From positions 419,501-483,500 of the forward strand of contig JAXDDX010000149.1 in the NCBI GenBank assembly GCA_034670405.1: 64,000 nucleotides of DNA. Reading direction: 5' to 3'. The notes below the pieces were generated by a model. It saw nothing but the letters and a program-made list of their open reading frames with translations, had not been told where the DNA came from and searched no databases. A program made the translations under genes and the position numbers. The number at the start of each line of letters is the position of its first letter. The first letter of the stretch is position 1. The DNA comes from Hoplostethus atlanticus. Taxonomy: Eukaryota > Chordata > Actinopteri > Trachichthyiformes > Trachichthyidae. Shown piece after piece: positions 54,013 to 64,000 of this stretch.

Positions 54013-57000
54013 TGTCTGTCTCTCTCTTTCTCTCTCACCCGGATGAACAGCGTCTTGTCTCCCAGTCGGTAGCGTCCCTCTGACAGGTACTCGATGGAAA
54101 CCCTGTTGGAGCAGTTGCAGGGAGGGTCGTCCATGCCATGCTGCTGGGGGGGCAACAAGAATACACAGCTGTCAGGTAACGTAACCCCGCCCCCTCTGGC
54201 AGCCATATTGGAGGAACAGCTGATTATGTGCAGCAGTAGATCAGCAAGTCGTAGAAAGTGGGACTACTTCTGGACAACTTATGACCCATGTATAACTATC
54301 GTGACTGACTGACACATCCCTGTTGGTGGGCTTTTTTCCAAACTTCCTTCTAGCTCCATGAAGTCCCTGTGGGAATCAAACCCCCAACCCTGCCTCTCCA
54401 TCAGAAATGCAATACTGCAACAACCCAGTCGGCGGAGCGATGGGTACCTGTCTGACGTGTGTACTCATGTCTGTATGACGCCATGAATCTGTAGCCCGAG
54501 GGCCACATGTGTGAGAGCGAGTCACAGGACCTCGTCACGTGGGCGGCCATGATGCGTCATGTAGCCCGGGGGCGGGGCAACGAGGCGCTAAGAGACGCCG
54601 CTCGGCTTCAACTGGGTCGCACGTCTTTCCTGTGTGACGAATGTGCCAATGAGGGATGGAGGAACTCAAGACTACATGTGGATCAATCATCTGAAATAAC
54701 ATTCTCTTGTTGCTTCCCCCTCCAGGGAGGTCAGAGTCCAGGGTAAGGTCAAGGAGCCCGAGGTCTTGCTCAAGGACACTTGGGCAGGGTGGATGCCTGC
54801 CAACATGGAGGCTTGAAGGTGAGTTTTCTCTCCGACCACTGGGCCAAAATACACTTCCTGCCTCAAGGAGAAAAGCTGCATATTGTAGTTTTAAGACTGG
54901 AGTGAAAACTGCGTGGCGTCTTAAGTTAATAAACTCCACCCACCCCAGGTTGGTAGAGGCCGCCATGCTGGCAGCAGACGCTGAAGGTTTTGACGGCAGG
55001 AGCCGGTTCCTCGGTCATCAGCAGAGTCTCCTCCAGCTCGATCTCCTTCTCCAGCTTCACCAGCACAGGAGGCTCCACACCGTACCTGAGGAGGAGCACC
55101 GACAGGGTCACTACCCGACTGAGGAGTCACATGTGACACGCCGTTACTGTGAATATTCACATCGAAATGACAAGTAACATGAGTCACCAACGACACGTAA
55201 CTTGATCAAACTTGATTAAGAAGGTGTATACATGTTCTGATAGGTCGACTAGTTGGGACTCGGCCACAGTTCAATATTATGATTCTATTGAAAGACGATA
55301 AACTATAATCATAATGAAATAATCGAGTTATTGTGATACACAACTCTGCAATGTGAAGACATGAAGTTCATGAACAATCACCTTTTTGTGTGCAGTTAAA
55401 TGTGGTCATGAACTAATGTACTGACTGACAGATCTGTGGTGTAATTAACACTATAACCAAGTCTTGGTCCAAGCTTCATTCAGAAGAAGCAGCTAGTTCA
55501 TTTGTAAAACCTTTGCTCCTTTGACTGTAATCTTTCATGTCAAGTTAAAAAATAAAGTGTCAAGTCTCAAAGAGATTATTAGCAGGGAGTTATGATTCAG
55601 CTTCTAGAAGATGTAAAATCAACGTTTCTTGACGCTGCGTTCAAAGACTTACTTGGAGACGATGCGTCCGATCTCCAGCAGGCAGAGGCAAACCTGGCGA
55701 GGCTCCTTGTGCAGCACTGAGACAAACAAGAGACGCAGTTTAACAGCACAAACAACCAGGTTGGTTACAGCAGTGAAGCTTTTTTAGACAATACAGTTGG
55801 GGGGGGGTGGGGGGGGGGGGATTTGAAAACACATAGATAGATATAGTTTATTAATGACTGAGGAGAAATTGGGTCATTCAAGAGGAAAAGAACAAGAGCA
55901 GTCTGGAGAACAAAGAGTGAAAATGTACTAAAGGATATGAACGAAAACCTTAAAGATGGAGCGTAAAATCGCTTCTTATTGTTAAAAGTCTCTAAATGAA
56001 CTTGACTGTCGAAGGTTCAGACACCGATCCATAACGCTGACTTTCTAAATGTTCAGGCAAAGTCCAAAGTTTTGCCATTCAAGATGAAGCTCAATTAGTT
56101 CAGACGTCCATCTTTTGAGCAGCAGGCGTCCAGGACCAGTTTGGTCGCCGTCCTTCTCAATCACCCCAATCCGGTTATTGAGAGCCCTGAGCCAGTACTT
56201 GTAACGGGGGAAGCCCACTCTGGGTACTTTGACTGATTGCTCTCCACGACAGATCCTATTAAACATTAAGCAGCAAGGCTTAAACAACAGCCTGACAATG
56301 GATCTCCGGGGTGCATCTGCTCTAGTTATTAGAGGCTTACAGGTCTGGTCTGGTCTGGTCCATTTCACTTGGATTACATCTTGGATATGAACCTTCACCG
56401 GCCCCAAGGGGCGGGAACTTGATGCTCCCATCTAGAGAGACTTACAGTAGAATAAGCTTCAGGTCGTAGATACAATAGAGAGCTGTGGTGTTCCTGTCCT
56501 CTTCCCAGACAACTTTTCTGACTCGGACTAGTCTTTGTCTCGGTCACCATTTGATGTAACCTGACTGAAAAATGTCAGTTACAGCGGTAGAAACCTGTAT
56601 GAAATAGTCCTCAGAACTATGAACTTATTACCTGGATGTTAAAACTACAGATCCTCATAAAACTATCGGCTTTACATTTGGAAGGACATGTAGCTACACT
56701 GTTTATAGTCTCTGATAATGAAGAGGACTTGATCAGCTCTGGTCTCGGTCTCAACTTGGCCCTGGTCTTGATTCAAACTCGACTGGACCTGATCCTGGAC
56801 TCAACTACGGTGGTCTTGACTGCTGCCTGGTTAAACAGGTGCCAAGTAAAGAACTACAGAAGTAGAGAGGATTCAGGGATCAGGAGCAGTGAGGATGACC
56901 AAGTAGATGAAGGGAAAGTCATTTTGCCCTTTGCACCTCTTTCAAACTCACAAGCAACTTTGGCTTTTCATGAAGTAGTTATTTAGTCACTACCAGAACC

Positions 57001-59838
57001 TCAATAGGACACCGTGAGAGTTTATCTTCGTTTCATGTCTAATCATTGAACTTTCCATAAATCTTTAATTCGAGGGGACCAAAGAGCTAAAAAGCGTCCA
57101 GGAAATTAAGGTGAAACTCTTTGGTGCAACGTTGTGCTCCGTCCTGCTTTCTTAGATAAATTAAACTTTGAATCTTTCGACTTTACGGCAGTTAATGCAG
57201 ACGTTACTAGAAATATCTAAAGGTCCGTTGTTGTAAGCAGCAACAGCAGTGGGACCTTAACGAGGATCCTGTCCTTGCAGTAACTCAGGTCAGATTCTGC
57301 TCCCAAAATTCATCCAAACCTTCCTTCAATTGCACCACTGCCTCCATTTTTCATGGAGGAAGAGAGAAATTGGATGTCTAAAAGTGCTAAAACCAAATCT
57401 GCCCCGAGCCAACCCAAAGCTCTCACCGAGGCCCTCCGACTCAAACAGGTAGGTCTCCTCCACACCGATGTGGCGACACCAGCCCAGGAAGTTGGCCGTG
57501 TTGTCGCGGGCGAAGAAGGACCCTGGCGAGGCGTCCCTCTTACAGGCCACCTTCCTCATGGGAAACAGCTGTAACATAACAAAACATAAACAGGACTTGA
57601 GATATCGTCATGGACCGCCGAGCCCATTAGTTCAGTGAAGTTACACAGTGATGAAACATAGAAGTGACTTCATGCAGAAGAGATAAAAAACAAGGGACTT
57701 CAAGAAAACGTCTCAACCTAGAAGAAAAGAAAGACCAAAAAAAACAAACCCTAAAAGGACTGAAACTAAACTGAATAGGATGACAGTCTAAATGAAAAAC
57801 AACAAGATGCTTTAAAGCTTTGATGGGACAACTTGACATGTTGGCAGCTTTAGCGGCAGCGAGAGGAAACGGTTTACAGCACTATCTCTTCGGACCGATA
57901 CTATCAGGACATTTCTGATCTGGGTTTTTATTCCTCAAAAGGGAAGTGGAGTGAAACGCTGTCAATCAGTGGGGGCGGGACACTCTTCTCTATTGGAGCC
58001 CAACTTTGTGATGTAGCCTGATGAGACCGGTGTAGGGCAGCTAACTAAATGAATTCAGGACATTATGTAGAATACAACCCAACTACGGCTCTACGGAGCA
58101 GTTTGAAGAGCTATTTCCATCCCCGTCTGACTCACCTTGCTCAGCTCGGAGGGGCAGCTCTGGGCGACCTTACTCTGCAGGACACCGATGAGCTGGCAAA
58201 GCCTCACGCCGTTGTTCAGCTCCTCCATGAAGAACTCCGCTCTCACCTCCTCTCCTTAAACAGGAAAGTGAAAAGAGAATAAATGCACGTGCTGGAACCA
58301 GGAGCATGAAAACGACGTTAATATGAAGCTACAAACCCCACAGGACACCAAATCTAGTCCCACTTATTGATTAGATATGGTTTAGTACAGAACTGCACCA
58401 GTTTCCTTACTATACACCAGAACAGTCCACATGTAAGATAATGCTTTCATTTTATGTTTTGACATCTAAAGTTTCACTATTAAACCTCAATTTTACCACT
58501 TAGACGTCTTTTAAACGGCTAGTCACCATAAAACGTCTTAGTGGGTCTGTAGGTAGGATTCGTACAACCTGCCACAGGCCCGTAGCGGTCCCAGGACCCA
58601 CTTTGGGAACCGCTGCTCTAGTGAACTCAACAAACTCAAATTTGTTTCACACCGGGACAAAATCCACAACCATGAAGCCAAGTGACAAAGGGTCGCTCCA
58701 CAACAGTGTATTTCCCACATGACAACAGCTCGGCCCGAGGCTGAAACACGACCCACAGCGGGGCCACCTGTTTCTACAGCATCCGACACCTCCGGTCAGG
58801 AGATCCCGTCCCGAGAGCTTAAAGTCTCATAATGTGGGCTGCAGGTCACAGCGGCCGCGGTACCAAGAACCCACGTGGTGTGCAGCACCGACCCACATTC
58901 CTCAGTAGAAAAAGTAAAGTGGTTTCACCGTTCAACAATGGAGCCCGTTCCAGTCAGCTTCAATTTCCTCACCCCTGTCACTGCACCATTGTGTGGCAGG
59001 GGACAATACACTTCAGTATAATGGTAGACGGATTCTTTCTTGTGGTCTAAGACCCGTTGAAAATAGCATCCATATCCCATTATTCCAGAGGCCGTGTCAG
59101 CTGTGTTTCGATGGTTTCCGAACCCCGAGGGGAAACTGTAGTACCATATAATACATACGGTAACCACGTTTGGACACCTGAAACCCGTCATGCTTACCTA
59201 GTCGCAACACCTCCTGCTACTCCTTCCCAGCCATGCAAAAGGACAGAAAAACACAAGAGTCTTCCAGAGCCCACCTCACTAAGCAACATCCACCCACCAA
59301 CAGGAGGCAAAAACCATCTGAGAGCAATTTGCTAGTAAACAAATTCCTCTCCGACAGGCTAACGTCTTCAGTTACTAAAACAAGACCAGAATCAGGAAGG
59401 CAGGAAAATGGTCTCCCATTAGAAATGAATGGGCGCTATCAAAAAAGTCTTGAAACAAATAAATCCCATCCCCTCATAGTACTACAGGAGACATCCACGC
59501 TTGGTGGACGCCTCGTCCATCAGGTACCTCGTTTAGCTGCAGTTGAGAAACAACAAAACTATGTGACCAGCCAAAGACCTGACCGCTGTCAGGAACAGCT
59601 TTCTATTAAACAACAGGAAAAGCAAGACGCCTGGCACTGCTCCTGCCTTACCCAGCATGCCGGTGAGCCAGATGGCCAGATCCTCCTGCATGGGCACCAG
59701 GGTGGCCTCATGCCGCACAGCCAACCACTGGTCGTACTGGAAGACATCTGCCAGGCCGGGGCCGTGGCGCTGGGTCAGCGGGCTGCGAGGACTTCTGGGG
59801 CTCAGCAGGGGGGCGTCGAACTTCTCGCCGAACCATAC
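51874..59838 (-). CDS. gas2l3: GAS2-like 3 cytoskeletal linker, 5' incomplete, C-terminal frame conflict
   Basis: Cross-links F-actin and microtubules at the spindle midzone and midbody during cytokinesis. Coding exons seen, 5' to 3': 59838-59652, 58254-58136, 57568-57427, 55716-55653, 55085-54944, 54143-54039, 53306-51874. The calponin-homology domain spans the first four ([64 protein letters not shown]). The GAR domain spans the last two ([40 protein letters not shown]). The tail is Ser/Pro/Lys-rich with a poly-Ser run (about 53041-53085) and an 18-bp coding repeat. The family's end, matching [14 protein letters not shown], is in a frame shifted relative to the GAR frame, which stops at 52287-52289. 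The first coding exon (a short MQP-type start in human) was not located. RHGPGLA, the CH block and the C-terminal end favour GAS2L3 over GAS2L1/2. Confidence 0.93.
52663..52750. repeat. 18-bp coding repeat in the gas2l3 tail
   Basis: About 4.5 copies of GGAGGCGGGGCCGAGGCT. In the GAR-domain frame the minus strand encodes a six-residue PPASAP-type repeat. In the frame of the conserved C-terminus it encodes GPASSL repeats. Both remain open, so the repeat does not tell which frame is used. Confidence 0.9.
53310..53745. repeat. 32-bp minisatellite, about 13 units, at the gas2l3 last-exon acceptor
   Basis: The unit is built from AGAGAGACAGACAGACAGG and AGACAG(A/G)CGGGAG-type words. Diagnostic GACGGGAG or GACAGGAG words recur every 32 bp from 53333 to 53717. 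The plus strand contains no CT dinucleotide across the array, so the transcript strand contains no AG. The 3' splice site TAG at 53309-53307 abuts it directly. The Arg/Glu/Asp/Thr-rich plus frame and Ser/Leu/Cys-rich minus frames are artefacts. Confidence 0.97.
53981..54011. repeat. (AAT)n microsatellite in gas2l3 intron
   Basis: An uninterrupted AAT run followed by a TC-rich stretch that abuts the donor of the preceding gas2l3 exon (54039). Confidence 0.9.
55797..55821. repeat. G homopolymer tract
   Basis: Two long G runs separated by a single T, in the gas2l3 intron upstream of the 55716-55653 exon. On the transcript strand it is a C tract about 80 nt before the acceptor. Confidence 0.9.
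58572..58622 (-). mobile_element. hAT-like terminal fragment in gas2l3 intron
   Basis: On minus, AGCAGCGGTTCCCAAAGTGG followed by GTCCTGGGACC. Same style of end as 5395-5515 and 14309-14395. No transposase is seen. Confidence 0.5.
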
Positions 59839-61776
59839 CTGGTGAGGACAGGAAGGGGGGAGGGGGAGGGGTGAGTCAGTACTGCTTCAGTAGTCAGGGC
59901 TACTACACAGGGCTACTCATATTTTTTTTAATTTTTTTAAATGCTATAATCTTCCAGACCTTGTTTTTAAGACAACACAGATTCATCACTTGTTTTACAT
60001 GTCTGACAATATTACAAATCCATTAATGAAAGCCATGTGCAGGGAAGAGTTTCAAGACTAACATGTTCTAAGGATTTTGTGCAGGAACCCAGATTTGTTC
60101 TATTAAAAAAGTCAAGCGCAATTATGAAATAAAGAAAGAAAAAGGCCGGAGGAACGTTTATGACCCATCCATGCAGCGAGGATGAGTCAGGCCTCGTACT
60201 GAACTACCCTCCACGCTCCACTGGAGCTCAGAGCAACAACTCATCACAGCCTGAGACCAGTCCCACCTCTATCTGTAACCCTGCATCATGTCAGTTTCTC
60301 ACCAACTCAAAGACAACCTGCACAAGCAGCATTACTATTTTGCACAACATTTTTTGTTATTTGTATCCAAAGGAGACAACATGGATCCTCCGACTGACGT
60401 CTAGTTCAGAGTCCTGTCAGACACAAGGGCTCAGCTGAGGCTGGACAGCAGCGCCTGCAGCGCCTCGTCTCCGCTGTCCCATCACATCCATCGCTGCTGC
60501 TGAGGCCGACCAGTTTCAACCCCCTCGTCCCTTCCCCATCTCCCTCACACTTCAGCTCCTAGCTCCCTTTCACACCGTTGCTTCACAAAAACTCCTGTAG
60601 GATCCTGTAGGACCTCGATCCTGTTGGTGATACAGCCACCATGTACAAGCAAAATGAAATGAATGACATTTGTAGCTCTGCAAAACTACAACTGCTGAAA
60701 CGCTACAGCCTTTAATCTCAGTCTACCACATGTTGTCAAGCAGCAGTCTGGCGTGGTGTCAGCCTCGCTGAAGGAGTTATTGTGGATGAAACAAGGCCCA
60801 GTGTTGTTTAGGGCCTGAATCCCCTCTGGGGCCTGGATGGTGAACAGAGGGGCCGTTACAATATTGTCCCATTGATGCTCAGAGTCGCCTGACCAACCGT
60901 TTAAGCTGCTGTGATTGTGAGTGAGTTTGTTCTTGAATGTCCAATCTTTAAGGGGTTAATTTGGGTCAGGAGGTTTGGGTTTAAGGTTACGATGAGGATT
61001 AGCTTTGTGAAGGACTACACACTTTCTGGGAGTTTGACCCATTGGTCACTTTACCCGATATGTCATGAGGATTGGCACAAAAATGATCTGTGTCTAGTAG
61101 ATAGCTGGTGGCATGCTAACGCTTTAGCATCCAGCATGCTAAGTAACCATAGCATTATCCTAAAAGTGAGAGAATGAGAACTAGCAGCTCTGAGGTTGAT
61201 GGTTGGTTCATTCAATGAGACGTCTCAGGGGAAGGGTAAAAAAAGATCTTTCTTCCCATGAGACTTGGAGTGTAACTGGTTTTGTTTACACAGGAAGTGA
61301 GTGAAGTTAGCCAGACAACTAACGGTTTTACGCTGTTGTTTCATAACGGACTTCACTAGTTTTGTTTTCAGAAGTTATTGATCTACAGACCAGAGAATAA
61401 AAAACAATTTTGGATTACTAAAAAGTCTGTCCTTGTTCTTTGGCTAATGCTAATCCATTACTTCACATGCTGGATGCTAACGCGTTAGCAGACAGAGCTA
61501 GCTACCAGACAGAGATGATTCAGGTACCAATCCTTTCATCAGATATAAAGTCGGTGTCCTCTAAGGTTAGTTAGTAATGGTCCTCACAAGTATAGGGGTG
61601 TGTGTGTGTATATAGACTATTTATTTTACCACGACCTTTGAACCCTAGCTTGGGGGGGGAGGGGGGCATTGTGGGAGATGCACACACAGAGAGGAGGGAG
61701 AGAAGAGGCAGCAACACCTGATGTTGGAAGTTATGAAATGAAAAGGTTGCCTCACTTCAAAGAGATGAACCTGATG

Positions 61777-61807
<31 letters not shown>

Positions 61808-61965
61808 TCGAAGGCCAGGCTGCTGACGGCGCTCTGCAGGTCCACAACAACATATGTCTATTTGTCGACATCCAGCCAATTAGAAACTAAGGCAGCCTCG
61901 CGTAAAGTTCAGAAGTTACGTAAAGCACACCACGCCGATTACAACAAATCGCCACAGCAGGGGGA

Positions 61966-62001
<36 letters not shown>

Positions 62002-62090
62002 AATCTGTGTTCTGTAGAAATGGTCTTGTCGTCACGTCCCTCGGGTTTTAGCTGAGGCGCTTATCCAGAGACTTAAAACGAACGCAACTA
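59839..62090. other. Region upstream of gas2l3 CH exon; no exon found
   Basis: The intron or 5' flank of gas2l3. I looked for a short minus-strand exon starting ATG and ending in a donor and found none I could defend. It holds (AC)n tracts at about 61776-61802 and 61967-61999 and a G-rich run at about 61651-61668. Confidence 0.45.
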
Positions 62091-64000
62091 TGAAATAGGC
62101 TTAAAATACCTGCAGCACGAGGTACCACCATCATGGAAAGAGGCCGTGATATCAGTCATCCCAAAAGAAGGTAAAAATAAAGAACTTTGTGAATCCTATC
62201 GTCCAATTTCTATATTGAACGTAGATTATAAATTGTTTACATCTATAATCTCGAAAAGAATGGAACACTTTCTGCCCGATTTAATAAATGAGGATCAGAC
62301 AGGGTTTATAAAAGGCCGACAAACACAGGATAACATCAGACGAACCCTACACATTATAGAACAGGCTAATAAACAACATCTAAGTGCAGCTCTGGTCAGT
62401 CTCGACGCGGAAAAGGCGTTTGATAGAGTTAGCTGGCCTTTTCTGTATAGAGTGCTAGAGAGGCTGGGTTTTAATAACCAATTCGTTAGGTGCATACAAT
62501 CTTTATATAGAGACCCAACCGCCAGAATAAAGATCAACGGCCACCTGACAGGTAGTTTTAAGCTGTTTAGAGGCACTCGCCAGGGCTGCTGCCTTAGCCC
62601 CTCCCTGTTTGTAATGTTCATAGAGCCTCTGGCTCAAGCTATCAGACAAAACAAAGAGCTGAAAGGAATCAAAATAGCAAAAGAGGAACATATAATAGGA
62701 CTTTTTGCAGATGATATTATCACCTATCTCCAAAACCCTAACACGACATTTCCCAAATTTATGACAATTATGGATGACTATGGTCTGATGTCGGGCTATA
62801 AATTGAACATCACAAAAACACAGGTAATCTCTCTTAACTATATACCAAATAAAGCAATCAAGCAGAAATATAAATTGAAGTGGGAGGCAAAATCAATAAA
62901 ATACCTGGGAGTACTAATTACTCAGGATTTGAACTAAATATATGAAACAAACTACAATATATTAAATAATAGGATACAGAGAGATTTTACAAAATGGTCA
63001 ACACTAGTATTGGACTTTAGTTCAAGAATTGAGGTGGTGAAAATGAGTGTGCTGCCAAGGCTGTTATATCTCTTTTTATCTTTACCATACAGAATTCCAG
63101 AATCTCAGTTTACAGCATGGGATAAACAGATATCCCGGTTTATCTGGGCAGGAGCAAGGCCAAGGGTAAAATTTAAGACACTCCAATTAGACAAGGAAAA
63201 TGGAGGCCTAGCACTGCCAAATCTCAGAGAATACTATTATGCTGCCCAAATGAGATACATCGTCTATTGGTGCTCCCCGGAGTATCAAGCTAGATGGAAA
63301 TACATTGAGTTAAATCTGGGTCATTCCCAACCTCAGGCCAGGCTAGGTGGAAAAGATTATACAGACCAAAAGGGAGAAAAATTCCATTTTAGAAGATGCA
63401 TTGAAAATATGGAATGAGGTAGTCAAAAAATACAAATTGGAAGGAGATAGTAAACTTCTGATTTGGCCTTCTCAGAGCCCCAGGTTTAGACCTGGAGAGA
63501 TAGATAATACATTTGTGAGGTGGAGAGAGAAGGGAGTGACAGCTGTATGTACACTTATCGAGGGAACAACTTTTAAAACTTTTGAAAAACTCAAGAGAAT
63601 TTAATTTAGAAAATAGGGACCTGTTCAGATATTTACTTAGACATCTAGCTTAGACATTTCTATGATACAGAAATTAAAAAAGGAATTTCAGCAGAAGGTA
63701 ATGAAGTGATTGAAGTGTTGACAGGTGCATATAAACAAACCCCCTCAAAGATTGTTTCTAAACTGTACAGTAGCTTACAAAAATGCAATGGAAGAAATTC
63801 ATTATATGTAAAATCGAAATGGGAATTAGAACTGAACATCAAACTGTCGCAGAGTGATTGGCATTCCATGTGTAGAACACAAACTTCCACTAGCTCCAGA
63901 AGATGGAGGGAATTCGGTTGGAAGAACTTAATCCTGCTTTTTTATTACACCCCATATAAAAAATAAACAATTGGGTAAACAGCAGCAATGCTGGAGACAG
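62085..64000 (+). pseudogene. L1-like LINE ORF2 (reverse transcriptase), decayed, runs off the window
   Basis: The frame from about 62101 reads [79 protein letters not shown], the catalytic FADD at 62704-62715, [11 protein letters not shown] and KYLGVLI. This is the order of L1/Tx1-type reverse transcriptase blocks. An in-frame TAA at 62935-62937 breaks it; the same frame resumes to about 63417 (PRLLYLFLSLPYRIPE, FIWAGARPRVKFKTLQ). Frameshifts occur near 63347-63360, between 63600 and 63706, and near 63940. The 5' end (endonuclease) is missing, so it is 5'-truncated or rearranged. The 3' end lies beyond the window. It cannot encode an active protein. Confidence 0.9.

Noticed and set aside
61645..61870. 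Minus-strand frame with a protein-like stretch LQSAVSSLAFEL next to a (GT)n tract, considered as a gas2l3 or neighbouring exon
   Set aside because: An acceptor-like CTGCAG precedes it and the microsatellite could act as a donor, but I recognise no family and it does not match the expected gas2l3 N-terminus. Unsupported.

Overview
The window is vertebrate nuclear DNA, most likely from a percomorph-type teleost. The evidence is intron-split genes with GT-AG introns, fish-type LINE, SINE and hAT-like fragments, many microsatellites, and five genes whose conceptual proteins match well-known vertebrate families from memory. No bacterial, plasmid or phage content is visible. No search was run; family calls rest on recognised protein motifs and on exon phases that close exactly.

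Layout. 1-11.9 kb is gene-poor: AT-rich repeats, LINE/SINE/hAT scraps, two CpG-richer patches, and probably the stk38l 3' UTR near its right end. 11.9-22.4 kb holds stk38l (NDR2 kinase) on the minus strand, with 13 coding exons that add up to 463 aa and a probable non-coding first exon near 22.35 kb. 25.5-28.6 kb holds med21 (Mediator subunit) on minus, 4 exons, 145 aa. It lies head-to-head with fgfr1op2 (SIKE-family coiled coil, plus strand, 29.7-32.5 kb, 5 coding exons, 215 aa), with a shared compact promoter interval. 33.9-47.4 kb holds tm7sf3 (seven-pass membrane protein, plus strand, 12 exons, 556 aa), whose first two introns carry antisense LINE fragments, a foldback element and a 42-bp minisatellite. 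51.9-59.8 kb holds gas2l3 (actin/microtubule linker, minus strand); its first coding exon was not found and its conserved C-terminal tail lies in a different frame from the GAR domain. 62.1-64.0 kb is a decayed L1-like LINE running off the right edge.

The genes are ordinary cellular genes with separate jobs: morphogenesis and cell-cycle kinase, transcription, STRIPAK-type scaffold, membrane homeostasis, cytokinesis. They are not an operon or a pathway. stk38l, med21, fgfr1op2 and tm7sf3 are neighbours in tetrapods too (human 12p11), but order and orientation seem to differ, so med21 pairs here with fgfr1op2 at the divergent promoter.

The most striking pattern is not a gene. At several exon borders tandem repeats form or abut the splice signals: an AG-free 32-bp minisatellite leading into the last gas2l3 exon, a (GT)n tract that is itself a stk38l donor, a 42-bp array 12 nt inside tm7sf3 intron 2 that stays open in frame for five units, a G-rich heptamer array filling the last stk38l intron, and (CT)n or (TG)n tracts at tm7sf3 acceptors. 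A second pattern is an AT-rich, roughly 105-bp-period repeat family seen at five places.
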